Below are positions 35,983 to 48,689 of a DNA stretch of 64,000 bases, piece by piece. The stretch is from Orobanche coerulescens (lineage: Eukaryota > Streptophyta > Magnoliopsida > Lamiales > Orobanchaceae): NCBI GenBank assembly GCA_033398695.1, contig CM065809.1, positions 178,426,501 through 178,490,500 on the forward strand. The letters run 5' to 3'. How positions within the stretch are numbered: the first letter of the stretch is position 1; the number at the start of each line of letters is the position of its first letter. The translations under genes were made by a program, and so were the position numbers. The notes below the pieces were generated by a model. That model was not told the origin of the DNA. It saw only the letters and a program-made list of their open reading frames with translations, and searched no databases.

Positions 35983-38152
35983 TGTAATACGCGCATACGT
36001 TTAGTTTTCACATCTATACAATCAATCTACACCAACATATATATACATTTACATTTTAAAAGAAAAAATCATGAAATATATTTTTCGTAACATTTTGATT
36101 TGATATTTTTGTAATTATAATTTACAAATAATCATAGTCGAAATATTATCTTAAATCAAACGAAAAACTTACTGCGGGACAGAGGGGATGTTACGCTGGT
36201 CGAACTACAAACCCAAAGCAACATGGACTCACTCACTCACCAGTCTGGTTCTAAGAAACTTGCTGGGTTGTAGCGGTAGCCTAATTTTTTGTTTGATGTC
36301 TGATTGTGCCCTATTTTTTACTTCCCCCCTCTGAAATTTACCCAAAATTTTCCCTATGATGTGCCTAATTTGGAGAAATGCCATTTGCCTAATTTCCCAA
36401 AATATTCTCCTTTCTACTTTTTACATCATTTCTTTCCTCAATTTAGTCGTCTCGATTGATCATGTAATATAAGCTAAATATATCCAGTAACTACAAATAC
36501 CCATGCTGTTGCCTGTTGGTTTTGGTTTGAGGTGATCTTTCAACTTTATCATGTAAACATGAATAATAATAGTACATCTTGGTTTCAAAACAATATAAAT
36601 TACAAATATCATAAATTAAGGTTTGATTCGCGTTCGAAGCATATTTTTTGCTTTCGACGTTTGATTCGGCTCGGTCCGAAAATATTTTACAGATACAAAA
36701 ATAAGATCGGACCGGATGGTTCGGTCTGGGAACTGCGTTTTGAGATGAATACTAAAATGTAATATTCGAATGTAATATTACACGTAATCAAATTATGATT
36801 TTACAAACTAAGTGAAGGAGCGCAAGAATATTTGGTTATGAGATACCCAAATGTAATATTACACGTAATCAAATTATGATTTTATTTCTTCGAATTACTG
36901 CTTAGAAGTAATTATTGTGTTAGTTTCGTATATACTAACATTTAACATATTAGATTATTTAATGTGAATACCATACTAATAATGATGTCAGACTACGATA
37001 AGAACATTTTTTACAATTCCGATCAGATCTCGGAACGGGTCTGTTTAAGCCCAAATTTTCCAGGTTCGAGCTCAAACTCAAAGCTTTCAATCCTGGAAGG
37101 TCCGAGTTTTGTAAGAGTTGAGCTCGTAGAAAGCTCGACCTGTTCGAGCTCGATCCGAGCTTCGGACTTTTGGGATTTTTGGACCTAAAATGTTGTGTCA
37201 TAAATTTCATGTAACTTTACGTGTATCTATCAAAAGATATTTCTAATGATATTACAAATCTATCATTCAGACTCACATTCAAACAGATTCATAATTTAAA
37301 ATCCAAAATTCAAATTCTCAGAAGTACCAAACATCAGTTCACACTTAGATTACTCATAATGACATTCAAGCACTCAAACTTGGAAGTTTATAAATGTTGT
37401 AGGAAAACAAATTTTTATTATTATATCATCCAATAGAATAGTGATAAGTGGCGGTTTAATGAATGTTCCGATCCATGTTGGGATTTCGGTCCTTAAAGAT
37501 ATGAGGCTCGAACTTAGCCCAACTCATTTATACAGTTCGATTCCTAGCTGGGCACCAATTTTTCTCATGAAGTTCGGACTTTCATGCCCCACCCGGAGGC
37601 CTAATTCCTATGCTCGAATGAGAAACAAGCAAACGATTTAGAAGATGCATTGCACGTCTGTGAAGTCATATCCAACGGTCTGAAATATGGGCACCAGGTT
37701 GGCTAGAATAAAATATAGTTTGACCTAATGTTTTAAGAATTGAATTAATAGGTCAATCACGGTTCATTTGGTTCGTTTGGTTTTACAAGTTTGACTGCGG
37801 GTTCAGTCGTATGTGATTACTATTGCTCAACATAGAGTAAATTCGATCCACTTAAAAAAACAACTTTTAAAATATAATTTGTCCAAATGAAATATTAAGA
37901 TTTCAAAATAAATTAGCAATGTTCAAATAAATCTTATAATATTATGTAGATGGTAGTTCATTGGATAAAGTAAATAGAAAATTTAATGAGACCATACGGA
38001 TTACAAGAAAATACATATGTTCAAAATAGATTTTTTAAATAGAACAGAAGGAATACGTGATTACACTTGAACAAAATATATTTTAAATGACTCAAATTAA
38101 AATAATAATAAAAATAAGTGGGGTTAATATTTTAATTTAACGTTAAAATATT
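35980..38152. other. Intergenic with faint hAT-like word clusters
   Basis: No gene is supported. GGTTCGGTC words (36610-36740) and GTTCGAGCTC words (37030-37160) resemble arms of decayed hAT-type elements. The phrase TAATATTACACGTAATCAAA repeats at about 36773 and 36851. Confidence 0.4.
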
Positions 38153-40476
38153 AGGGCTATGATTTACACCCCACCTCACCCCCTTTGACCAAATTTTATC
38201 AGATGAATATCTTGTTTTTTGGGTCTTGTCCAACAAATACTTCCCAAAAGGGTCTTTTCACAGGAGACAGGGTCTTGTCACGTTTGGATCTTGTGAATCC
38301 CACTGGATAATATATATATATATATAACCTCACGAGAAATGTCTCACACCACACACTATATATGTAACTATGTTTAAAAGAGATTATTTGATCAAATCCT
38401 GATGTTCCAGGCCAGTGGTCAAAACGACTGCGTTTATCTGAATGAGGAGCTGTTCATAGGCATTCAGAGAGGAGATTTTGGGTGAAAATTCTGCAGCAAT
38501 CTGCTATACATTTGGTGGTACGTGTCAATATATATATATATATATATTTCATTTAATGCTAATTTTTTTTAGTGTAGTTTTATTTTTTACGCTCTCTTTC
38601 GGTTTTTAGGGTTTGATATAGATTTTTTTATAATTTATTTTCCAGAATTTTTGTATTTATTAGTTTTAAAATTTAGTTTTAAGGAAATTGATGTCATAGT
38701 GATAATCAAATTTATTAGGTCTCCGGTCAACAATATAAAAAAAAACTCTAATTTTCGTGGTTTAATATATAAGCAATTTTTTTGTAGTTTCCTTGATGCT
38801 ATTTTCCCCAAAATATCCTTAATTTAATGCTGAATATAAATGGTCAATTTTCTTCCAATTTATTTATATAATTATCCCCAAAATTTGATTTTGTTTATTA
38901 TATATAATTATGATGATTTTTTTTTTCTGGTTAAAGGCAGGAAATTGCTTTGTTCTGATAAAGAAATGTCATTTTTTTATCAAGACAACTCAAATCCAGG
39001 TGGTGACGACGCTCACTATTTTTATGGAACGGAAGAAGCTCAATTTTCTATATGGACATCATCTTTTTTTACCGATCAGGTACAATAGACCATAAATAAT
39101 AAATATTTATACTATATTAGTAAAATTAATATTTGTCACCTCACCATTAACAAAAATAAATTTAATTGTAGGCTTTTGGGTCTCGTGAAGATATGATGAA
39201 TTGGGTGAAAAATACGGCATACTCGCTTGGTTATATCATTGTCACACAAAGATCAAAACAAATGCAAAAATGGTCTCACGAATAAATTGGTTCTTATGTG
39301 TGACCGTGGTGGTAAACCTAACGGATCCGTATCAAGTACAAATACTAGTTCCAAAAAGACAGATTGTCCGTTTAAGTTGGTAGGTAAATATTCAATGGAA
39401 CATCATTATTGGACGATAAGAGTTGTATGCGATCAACATAACCACCCTCCTACAGTGAATCTAGAGGGTTATGCATATGCAAGACGTTTATATGATGATG
39501 AATTTCGTCTGGTAGAAGATTTGACGTGGAAGAGCGTGCCACCACGTGAAATTCTATCAACGTTGAAGGATCAAGATGAGAATAACTTGTCAACACTCCC
39601 GACAATATATGAGGCACAAAAGAAAATTCGCAAGGACGAGAGAGCCGGAAAAACACATATGCAGGTTCTTATGTCTCTTTTGCATAGTAATCGCTATGTT
39701 TATCAGCCTTATACACACCCAATTACCAACGAGTTGCAAGCTTTATTTTTTGTTCATCCTACATCTTATGAGATATGGCGTGCATTCCCACACGTGTTGA
39801 TTGTAGATGCCACGTACAAGACAAACATATATAATATGCCGTTTGTTCAAATTGTTGGTGTAACTTCAACGGGAAAGGCATTTTGCATAGCTTTTGTCTT
39901 TATAAGTGAAGAAAAGATGGACAATTATAAATGGGCCTTGGAACAACTAAAGTTGACGCTAAATGAGTGCATGCACCCACGTGTCATAGTAACGGATAGA
40001 GAGTTGGCTCTTATGAAAGCGTGTGAAATAGTTTTTCCGCACGCCAATCATTTACTTTGTAGATGGCACATTGTTCAAAATATTTGGAAGAATTGCAGAC
40101 AAACTATTAGGTCGCAACTCGCAACGTGATTGGAACCTTTTTCAATCGACGTGGAAGTTACTAGAAGATTCTCCAACGTGGATATCGTACACGGAAAATT
40201 ATGAGAAACTTCGAACATTGTTGTCAAAACACCCCGTAAGTCTTTATATTACTTATTTTTTCATACAATAGTTATTTTTCTATACAATATTTATTTTTCT
40301 AATGAATAGTTATTTTTCTATACAATATTTTGCCGGCGAGACATAGTTTGTTTGTGGATTTAAATGAAGAGCCGACTAATTTTTTTTGATTATATTCCAG
40401 AAACAAACCAGTTTGTTCCACCAAATGTAGATCCCCGCGGACGTTATTCAAAATCTACAAAAGTCCCAGACTTGAA

Positions 40477-40566
40477 CCAAGAACCTGCGAGACACAGTTC
40501 ATACGTCCAAGAACCTGCGAGACACAGTTCATACGTCCAAGAACCCGCGTGATACAGTTCATACGT
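40477..40566 (+). repeat. Three 30-bp tandem repeats (10-aa repeats) in the MULE linker
   Basis: The unit starts CCAAGAACCTGCGAGACACA with a 30-bp period at 40477, 40507 and 40537 and encodes QEPARHSSYV. In the third unit CGA has become TGA, giving a stop. Confidence 0.9.
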
Positions 40567-43355
40567 GGGGCAGCCGCCTCAAAGCGATAATTTGATCCAT
40601 CATATTCCAATGCCTTTCCGTCGACACATCACAAGTATAAACGATGTCGTGGGTGATGGAAATTGTGGATTTCGGTCAGTTGCCGTCGGTATTGATCTCG
40701 GCGAAAATATGTGGTCCGCAATTCGACAAGATTTGTTGCAAGAGCTAGATCATAACGAGTTAAATTACACGGCTATGTGGCATAATGATGGCTTTCGACA
40801 AATTCGGGACTCTGTGAATTTTAGGGGAACTGGATTTGCGCCGCGGGATAAATGGATGTTGATGCCAAACACAAGTGGTTATTGCTTCACTCTATAACCG
40901 GCCAGTTATATTCTTATCCATGCAACAAAATTATACGTGTTTTCCGCTTTTGTGCAGTCCAAACTCACAACCAAGTGGTCTCATTGTTGTAACAGCCCAA
41001 AAACAGTGGCTATTACAGTGCCGTGGACCCCTACCGGGACCCACCAGGCGATATCACAATATACATTTAAAATCTGACAACGTGGCACCGTACCACAATA
41101 TTTATCAAAACCCCGGTGTGGAGTATGAGTTATTCATGTCTTTAAATACGAACAAACATACACAAGATCCAAATTCGGTACAGACCATATGACGATGGGC
41201 AGTACCTAACAAATTTTAGTACATTCATCCGACACAAAATAAAAATGAAAGTCACAATAAAACATAACTGAACAACCAAAAGACTCGGGGCCCCCGAAAT
41301 AGCATACTTCAGAATCCTCCGTCGCCGTTGTGCTCCTCCTGTGCCTTGCCCTTTCCTCGTCCTGAAATACAAGTATTTCGCCCCAAACCACAGGGTCAGT
41401 TATACATAATAATGATTCTCATGACATTATACAATTCATATATATACTGATCTCAAAGAAAACCACCGACTACTGAATATACCCCGAAGGCGTATAAACA
41501 ATCAGTCCCAACTGTCGAACATAACCAAATATACGAACGACCATATACTATGGCTCAAGACGGACGTCACAGTACGCCCGATCCGGAAATGTGTCCGTGC
41601 ACATGTCCACCCCGTATACGGAATCCAGAATATACGTGGGACGATGTACCTAATTAGCCTCACGAACTACGTCTCGTGTGCACGATCTAAATGCGGAAAA
41701 CCTCCATGCATGATCATCAAGTGCCCGGCTAAAAATCCTACACATAACCAATCGGCGCGAAGATATGACTCCAGAGATGTCACGATACAACATGACAACG
41801 AAACTCAACGAATTACACTTTTACCAAGGAATCGAGCAACTCACCGAAGTGTCAACAAAGCTCAAAAGGACTAACGGTAACAAGGACGGTAATTTCGGGT
41901 ATATCATCCCCAACACCATGACAATACGATCAAGGGTATCACCATATCATGAATCATAGATTATCAGAACATTTCATACACACGAAACGCATAATAATCA
42001 CAAGAATTCAACCATCGTTATAACCAAGCAAGATAACTTGCCTCAATTCCGTAGATGAATAATCCTTCTTTGAATGGTCAAACGAACGGTATCCTCGTCT
42101 AACAATACTCACGTGAACAAGCAACCTTGAATGAAATGTAATTCATTCAACAACACATTCGTACGATAATGGTATTATTACATAAATAATATTCGTAAAT
42201 TTACTTGAATAAATCAATCATTCTATTGATCATTATAATGTTCTTATTACAAATCATCGTATGTTTATCATCTTCATTCACACATTCTAACCTTAATGTC
42301 AAATACTTGATGTCTAGTTTATTATCAATGTAATATCGTGAAAATATCTTTTCAAATCATCGACACTTCCAATTACGATATAAGTTTGTGTTTAATTACG
42401 TTCTTTCATTATTTTACCAATGATTACATTCAAAACTTGATTACTATATGAAACATAAGTTTAAGTTTTTAGTGAACTAAGAACATCATCTTAATTTACG
42501 TCTCTTAACACGCACGGATTAATGAAATGGAATTCTGCTACTCATCTACCGCATTTGTATCATCATATTCAATACAATCCTCTTAAGAACATTATCAACC
42601 TATTAATGTAGTGATTACCACTCTTTAACGAAATCGATTAATTTGAACATATGAAGATTACAACTTCCTTCTATCAACATCCATTGTTTTACTTTGAAGA
42701 ATTTATTAAAAGCCTAGTTATATCATTGGATACTTGAAATTTTTGAAGTAACTTCATCCCATCTAGCGAAGATCATCTTCAAAGGGTTAACATAATCTTT
42801 CCAACAATTTTATTACAAAGGTTTTAGAGGCCAAAAATCATGGTTCCATACTACCTTCAAGAATCAATAGAATGTTCAAAACAAATTTAACATTTCTCAC
42901 TTTTAATAATTAAGGATATCATCCCTAACATGTTCCTAGTGTTGAGACTATAATCAACTTCCGATTATCATGTTATACAGCAGGTTTTATGTATATCATT
43001 ACCAACACAATCACATTATGAAGTTATTTACATCAAGAAGTAACACTAATACCTTCAATGTTAATCTTCACTTAGTTTGAGCATGATACAATTAACTTAT
43101 CATGTTTGCACTAGTTTAAACGAACATTATGTGAAGTATTTATCTACTAACATCATCATAAGCATGGAATTGATATGAGTTAAAGAAAGACTAACCTTAA
43201 AATGAAGAACAGCACCAACACTTCAAGGGATACACTTCAATCTCTAACTCTCCAAGTCACCAATCGAGTACTGAAGCTCCAACACAAGTTAGAAAGGCTT
43301 AGAAACGAAGTTGGAAGGGAAAGGGTCGAGTAGGAAGTGAATGGCAAGTCATACT

Positions 43356-43362
43356 TTTATAA
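43356..43362 (-). promoter_or_regulatory. TATA box of the solo LTR
   Basis: The minus strand reads GATTATAAAAGTATG, 13 bp downstream in sense of the nearest palindromic word. Confidence 0.65.
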
Positions 43363-43375
43363 TCTGAACTCGGCA

Positions 43376-43702
43376 TTACGTACGTTAACGTACGTGGTTA
43401 ACGTACGTTATAGCCCTTACGTACGTAATCTTATGATCATTACGTACGTAACCAATTTCATCAGATCTTACTGCCTCAAAACACGCAATTCGTTACGTAC
43501 GTAACGATGTAGCTATTACGTACGTAATAGCCGTTGACTTGGCTGTCGCGATCGACTCCCGACCACCTACCCCCGCTCGGCCCCACCCGCCGAAAGGCGG
43601 ACTACTGGAGGATCTTCCGCATTACGTACGTTAACGTATTGATGTTACGTACGTAAGGCGACATACATATCGTACGTTATGAAGACAGGTTAACGTACGT
43701 TA
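43376..43702. repeat. TTACGTACGTAA word array in the solo LTR
   Basis: About eleven words (TTACGTACGTAA, TTAACGTACGTTAA or variants) start near 43376, 43386, 43398, 43417, 43440, 43492, 43516, 43622, 43644, 43668 and 43690. Common steps are 19-24 bp, and the spacer text is unrelated. The word equals that in the unrelated copia LTR at 2448-2762. Confidence 0.9.
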
Positions 43703-43934
43703 AGTACTATAACAAGCATAAATGGAATTCTCCCAATATCACCCAACAACTAATATAGTATGAATGACCATGAATCCAACTTAACATAATTCGTCGATAC
43801 TTGCTACAACATCACAGATATGGTGCGAAAACACTTAACTTAAATCATGAAATACAATATTAAAGGCGAGGGTATTACAATTGTGATTGCACATGTGAGG
43901 GGTGATCATTACATTAATGTGACATTAGATGAAA

Positions 43935-44331
43935 ACACAACAAAATTATACGTGTTTTCTGCTTTTTTTCATTTATTGTATATTTTATCCTATTGCCTTT
44001 TGCGTGTGGTGTATTTTTGACAGGGAGCTGTGCGCGGAGTCAACCTCTCTTCTGTTTGAGCAGCGTTCATCGGGAGTGAAGTAGCCAAATTCCTCTTAGG
44101 TAAGTCCCATGTGGATTAAGCCATGGGCTCAGGTATCGTATTGAGTTTTTTCGTATCATATGCTTCCCTTTGTATTTTTCACTCAATATGTTGTTGTGCA
44201 CTAAGCTGAGGGTCTTCACGGAAACAGTTTCCCTACCGTAATAGGTAGGGGCATGGTCTGCGTACATCTTACCCTCCCCAGACCCTGCTCTGAGCGGGAT
44301 ATACTGGGTATGTTTGGTTTGGTTTGGTTTT
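43935..44331 (+). mobile_element. 5'-truncated RTE LINE 3' end in the OTU gene
   Basis: A 14-bp target duplication GACATTAGATGAAA (43921-43934 and 44332-44345) brackets the insert. From about 43966 it matches the LINE 3' UTR at 22773-23848 and ends in TTTGGTTTGGTTTGGTTTT. The first about 30 nt (CAACAAAATTATACGTGTTT and onward) instead copy OTU gene sequence at 40923-40950. Confidence 0.88.
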
Positions 44332-44828
44332 GACATTAGATGAAAGTTGTCCAATTTCGGTAACTCACCCACAATGGAGGAGGTACAAGAATGGGGACGC
44401 ATCCGCATGGCAAGACATATATTTAAGTCGACAACTCACGTAGACTGAATATATTGATAATCGAGGACAATTGTAGCATTTTCGTTAATGTAATCATGAC
44501 TCTTTATTTTATAAAGTGATTATAGTTGATATATTTTGCTATTTTTTAATAGACAATTTATTTTCTCGTTAACTATTTGTATTCTGATAACACAAATACA
44601 AAACATATAATTAGAAATTAAACTAAAAGGAGGGACAAAATAATTAAGTATTAATAACAAAAACTAAAATAAAGAACATGTGAAGTCAACCCAACTTTTA
44701 ACCGAGAAAATTGATTTTTTTTTCGTTTTTCCAGCATACTTTGTGGGTCTCTTTATCTTTGTGGGTCCCTTTGAAATATGTTTGTCTGCGGATCTAGTGA
44801 GAATGGGGTGTAAATCCTAAATTAAGAG

Positions 44829-46136
44829 GGGTCATGTGGTTTATACCCCCTTGAGTAACTTTTGACTAATTTTTGGATCATTCCTCTTCTTTCTTAGATG
44901 GTGCTTTTTGACTTTATTTGTGTAGACATTTTTTTCTTATTCTTTTTCTTGATCAAGTTTTATAAATTTATATTATATGGGAGTTATATTATATGTTAAT
45001 AGAATCTGTTCAGTTCGTTGTTTAAAAAAATTTTGGCTGTAATGTGGGGTTTAAGAAATTAAAATATCAAATCATGTATAAAAGGTTTTTATCTGTTGCA
45101 CCAAGACAATATCAGTTTACTAAATTATTTTATATTTAGAAAAGTGCATTTATTTTTCAAAACTATAAGTTACTAAATTGCTATAAGTTTCAGTTACTAA
45201 ACTATAAGTGAAGGCAATATGGCAATATTTTTCCATGTTTCAATTGCTACTGTATTTATTTGTTATATACAAATGGTCTTAAAAGGTTTTGAGTGGCAAG
45301 TTTTTTACACTAGTTATTTATTTGGATGGAAAAGATGTAGTAGAGTAAAAGAAATATTTAGTAGGGTAGTTCTGCGGTCCACCAAAAATTTACTTCGTGA
45401 ATATAATGAAATCAGTTGTACTAAATCTTAGCCATATGTTTATTGTAAATCTAGTACAAGTATTTTGTTAGAGTCGTACTTTTAGAATTGAAATTACGTA
45501 TTTAACCTATTATTTTTTATATTAAAAAATAAATTTCACACCTAAATAATTTTTTTTATTTTTCCAAATTGGGTAATTTTTTATTTATGAATTTGTATAT
45601 ATTCCACTACGGAATTCTGAAAAATCTAAAAAATCTGAAAAAATCTGAAAAATTCCGGAAAATCTAAAAAATCTGAAAAAAATAAAAAAAAAATCTGAAA
45701 ATTCTCGAAAATTCCGCAAAATTTAAAAAATCCGAAAAAAAATCAGAACTTTTATTTTTTAAGAAAAATTATCTTGAAAATAATATTAAAAATCAGATCT
45801 TTTATTTAAAATTCAATAATAAACTGATATTGACTTTTGTGCAACAGATAAAAACCTTTTATACATGATTTGATATTTTAATTTCTTAAACTCAACATTA
45901 CAGTCAAAATTTTTTTAAACAACGAACTGAACAGATTCTATTAACATATAAGATAAATCCCATATAATATAAAATTTATAAAACTTGATCAAGAAAAAGA
46001 ATAAGAAAAAAATGTCTACACAAGTAAAGTCAAAAAGCATGATCTAAGAAAGGAGAAACATGTCCAAAAAATTGGTCAAAAGTTACTCAAGTGGAGTGTC
46101 CATCCTAAGTTGATGGGGGTATAAACCCACTGAGCC
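44829..46136. mobile_element. Mutator-type non-autonomous element with long TIRs
   Basis: The ends GGGTCATGTGGTTTATACC and, inverted, GGCTCAGTGGGTTTATACC start inverted repeats of about 290-310 bp. The 9-bp duplication AATTAAGAG (44820-44828 and 46137-46145) is exact. The left arm lacks about 20 bp present in the right. The core contains an AAAATCTGAA-type simple repeat (about 45617-45760). No transposase. Confidence 0.9.
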
Positions 46137-46208
46137 AATTAAGAGGTATAAACCCACAAAGCTTAAAACATAATCAATGTTACTTTGGCACAAACAATAA
46201 CGAATGTC

Positions 46209-46638
46209 AACCAAATGACTTGGCGCAGTTGGCCACCTAACCTCCAATTTAGTTGGAGGTCAGAGGTTCAATTCCTAGTGGCAACACCTTGGAATTGAAT
46301 TTCTCAAGGCCCAATGATCCCTTAGTCTTTGACTAAGGGTTAGAAGCTGCCTCCGAGCCTGTTGGTGGAACAATTAAATATTGAGGGCTTCAAGCGGCAG
46401 TGTGGGAGGCCAGATCTCGGTGGGAACCTGCGGTTGGATTTGGGGGGGTCCAGCATGGAGCAATCACTTGGGGGACGACTCCTTGTGCGCGGTAGTTGAG
46501 GATATTTAAGAACCTGGGAGCCAGATACACATCTCGCGATTTAACTGGTAGCAGTACTGTGGGGCCGGGACTGTTATCCCGAGGACTAGTCAGGTGTAAG
46601 CTTGGAACCTCGGTATAAAAAAAAAAAAAAAAAAAAAA
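46209..46638 (+). mobile_element. tRNA-derived SINE with poly(A) tail
   Basis: The pol III A box TGGCGCAGTTGG (46221-46232) and B box AGGTTCAATTCC (46264-46275) have tRNA spacing. An A-run of about 23 ends the element. The flanking duplication is AACGAATGTC (46199-46208 and 46639-46648). Length is about 430 bp. Confidence 0.9.
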
Positions 46639-46795
46639 AACGAATGTCGACACCGAAAGATACAACATTAATTTAATCCTATAATTGATGTTTGATGTGT
46701 TTATTTTATAATTGAAGAGATTGTTTGTACTTTTGTAATTCGATCAGATGTCAAGTATATCTTTTGTATAAGGATTTGACTCTTATAAAAATGAC

Positions 46796-47775
46796 TAGGG
46801 GTGTGCATATAAACGGAACCCGAAAATTCAATTCGAAAATCCGATAATTCGATCCAAACCAACTCGATCCGGTATCTTCGGATCGGATTTCGGATCTGTA
46901 TTTTGCAGATCCGAAAATTTCGGATCGGATCGGATTAAATCCGCGGGTTTTCGGATTAATCCGGTTCGATCCGAAGTTAAAAAATAAAAGAATATTATAT
47001 ACTATATTACTATTATTATTTATTAATATCTTGAGTCCTTGACTGCTGGACCTTTATTAATATACTATAACTATATAAAATATTATATACTACATTACTG
47101 TATTCATTTCCCACCCACCGGTCAGTATCCCATCCAATTTCCCATTGTTAAATAGGTAAATATCCTAGAAACCCTAATCAGTATCCCATTTCCCACGAGG
47201 CACCACCCATCCCGTCGCCTCCACTCTCCAGACCCAAACCTAATCAGTAATCCCATTTCCCACCACCCATTCCATCGCCTCCCGACCCAAAATTTATTCC
47301 CAGTTCCCACTTCTCACTACGACCCCAGAACCCGAACGATCTTCCTCAGCCGCCATCATCGCCGTTCGTTAGCATACGCCCCAGATCCGAGCTTTCCTGT
47401 TAGTCGCTCCTCCTCAACAGGTCTGAGTTTATTCTGATATTGTGTTTTTTGGAGGTTAATTCTGAGTCCTACTATATTCTGTTCTGGTGTTGGAGCCGGA
47501 AAAAAAAAATCCGAAATAAAATATTCCGAGTCTGACTATAATTTTGGGCCTGACTATATTCTGGTATTAGATTCTGACTACGTTGATATTTTGTAACAAA
47601 AAAAAAATCGGATATTTCGGATTGGAACCGAAAAATCCGATCTGATTTCGGACTGATCCGAATCCGATCCGAAATTTCGGTTCGGATTTCGGGTTGTCCA
47701 AAACCTTGTCCGAATTTTCGGATTAATCCGAAATTCGGATCGGATCGGATTGGTTTCACCCGATGCACACCCCTA
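46796..47775. mobile_element. hAT element with internal leader-like segment
   Basis: The TIR TAGGGGTGTGCAT is present at both ends with an exact 8-bp duplication AAAATGAC (46788-46795 and 47776-47783). Arms are rich in GGATCGGAT/ATCCGA words. The centre (about 47105-47440) is C-rich, unlike the arms, and reads like a 5' UTR with CTCCTCAACAG followed by GTCTGAG, a possible splice donor. Confidence 0.92.
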
Positions 47776-47783
47776 AAAATGAC

Positions 47784-48689
47784 CAACATGAAACACTATT
47801 ATATATCGATAATTAGATGTTCTCCCATGCGATGCACCAGATAAAATATTTTATTATTGAAATGTATATTTTTTCGATACCTAAATTTATTCTTTAGGAT
47901 TTTCGACATGAATTTTAATAAAAAAATTTATTGAGTGTATTATAGAGTTTAATCTAATTGGAGAAAGAGTCTCACATTAGCATAGTGTTAAGTCAATTAG
48001 TATCCATTACCTGAACAAATTTTGGAGACATACCGAAAAAAAGTAGGAATAAATTTTGGGGACGAAAATAGTATGTGATTAAGTCTTAATATATGTGTTT
48101 GTGCAGTGTGTGTTTTATTATTTTTAGTTATTATTATTAAATAAATACCTTAATTTATTTTTTTATGTAAGCAATAAAATCTTAAACCTAATTTCATAAA
48201 ATTGAGTTAATTTACTTTTATTTTGCATCAATTAATTTTATTAAAAATTAATACTCATATTTTTTCTAATATAAACGTCTTCTGTGCAGTCGGTCATTAA
48301 TGTAAATCCATCAGAATTATTATATTCAATATGGACGTCTGATTTAAGATCGTGAAATAGAATTTTTTATTAAAAATAAACTTGATATAAGGAAATTATT
48401 AATATTTAAAATTTTAAGCTAAAAAAATGAAGAAATAACTTTTCTATTAGTAGATAAGTGTAAGTTGTGGAATAAAACTCCAACAACACATATTCAGAAT
48501 ATTCTTTTTTTCTCTCTTAGATTTTCTAAAAATTTAAGAATATCTCTCTCTATATATCCTATACTTTTTAAAAGAATTAAAAAACTTAGAAAATGACAGT
48601 GTCACCGCTCTCCTTTAATCGAAGTATAGATGAGTAATCCACATTACTAATCTTTCGAGTACACTAGTCGGAAATATTCTCTAGCCTAA
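47784..48689. other. Intergenic, no gene seen
   Basis: AT-rich sequence with no supported coding or repeat structure. Confidence 0.5.

Larger units (their letters stand above)
40988..43879 (-). mobile_element. Solo LTR (gypsy type) inserted in the OTU gene
   Basis: On the plus strand it starts TGTAACAGCCC and ends GGTATTACA, flanked by the exact 5-bp duplication ATTGT (40983-40987 and 43880-43884). The OTU reading frame resumes across the site, so the 2,892-bp insert is complete. No internal domain is present, so it is a solo LTR left by LTR-LTR recombination. In sense (minus) it begins TGTAATACCC and has a word array (43376-43702), then a TATA box (43356-43362), then a CT-rich leader. Confidence 0.93.
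38966..44443 (+). pseudogene. FAR1/MULE transposase fused to OTU cysteine protease, broken
   Basis: Exon 1 (38966-39079, MSFFYQDNSNPGG) joins exon 2 from 39172 (AFGSREDMMNWVKNTAYSLG), a FAR1-type DNA-binding start. After a frameshift near 39260 come CDRGGKPNGS and CPFKL. The MULE DDE core has VLIVDATYKTN and VIVTDRELALMKA, then CRWH. A further shift occurs near 40115 and sequence is lost near 40240-40330. A linker with three QEPARHSSYV repeats (a stop in the third) leads to an OTU domain with GDGNCGFRS (catalytic Cys). The solo LTR interrupts the frame just before the part holding the OTU His (GDHYINV, near 43900). A LINE fragment interrupts it again. The end is at 44443. MULE transposases with OTU-like protease domains are known in plants; this copy is dead. 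Confidence 0.8.
38153..44819 (+). mobile_element. MULE carrying FAR1-like transposase and OTU domain
   Basis: The left end TTAGGGCTATGATTTACACC and the right end, inverted, TTTAGGATTTACACCCC share ATTTACACCCC. The coding remnants of one transposase-OTU gene lie between them in a single orientation. A solo LTR (40988-43879) and a LINE fragment (43935-44331) are nested inside. Without these the element is about 3.4 kb. I could not pair a 9-bp target duplication, so the outer limits are approximate. Confidence 0.6.

Noticed and set aside
34393..36090. Open frames with long YIYIYI or IYIYIY runs
   Set aside because: These are translations of (TA)n microsatellites and foldback arms, not proteins.
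46221..46275. tRNA gene
   Set aside because: A and B boxes are present, but the body, poly(A) tail and target duplication identify a tRNA-derived SINE. No cloverleaf was seen.
46390..46668. Minus-strand open frame with a poly-Phe stretch
   Set aside because: It is the reverse of a SINE and its poly(A) tail.
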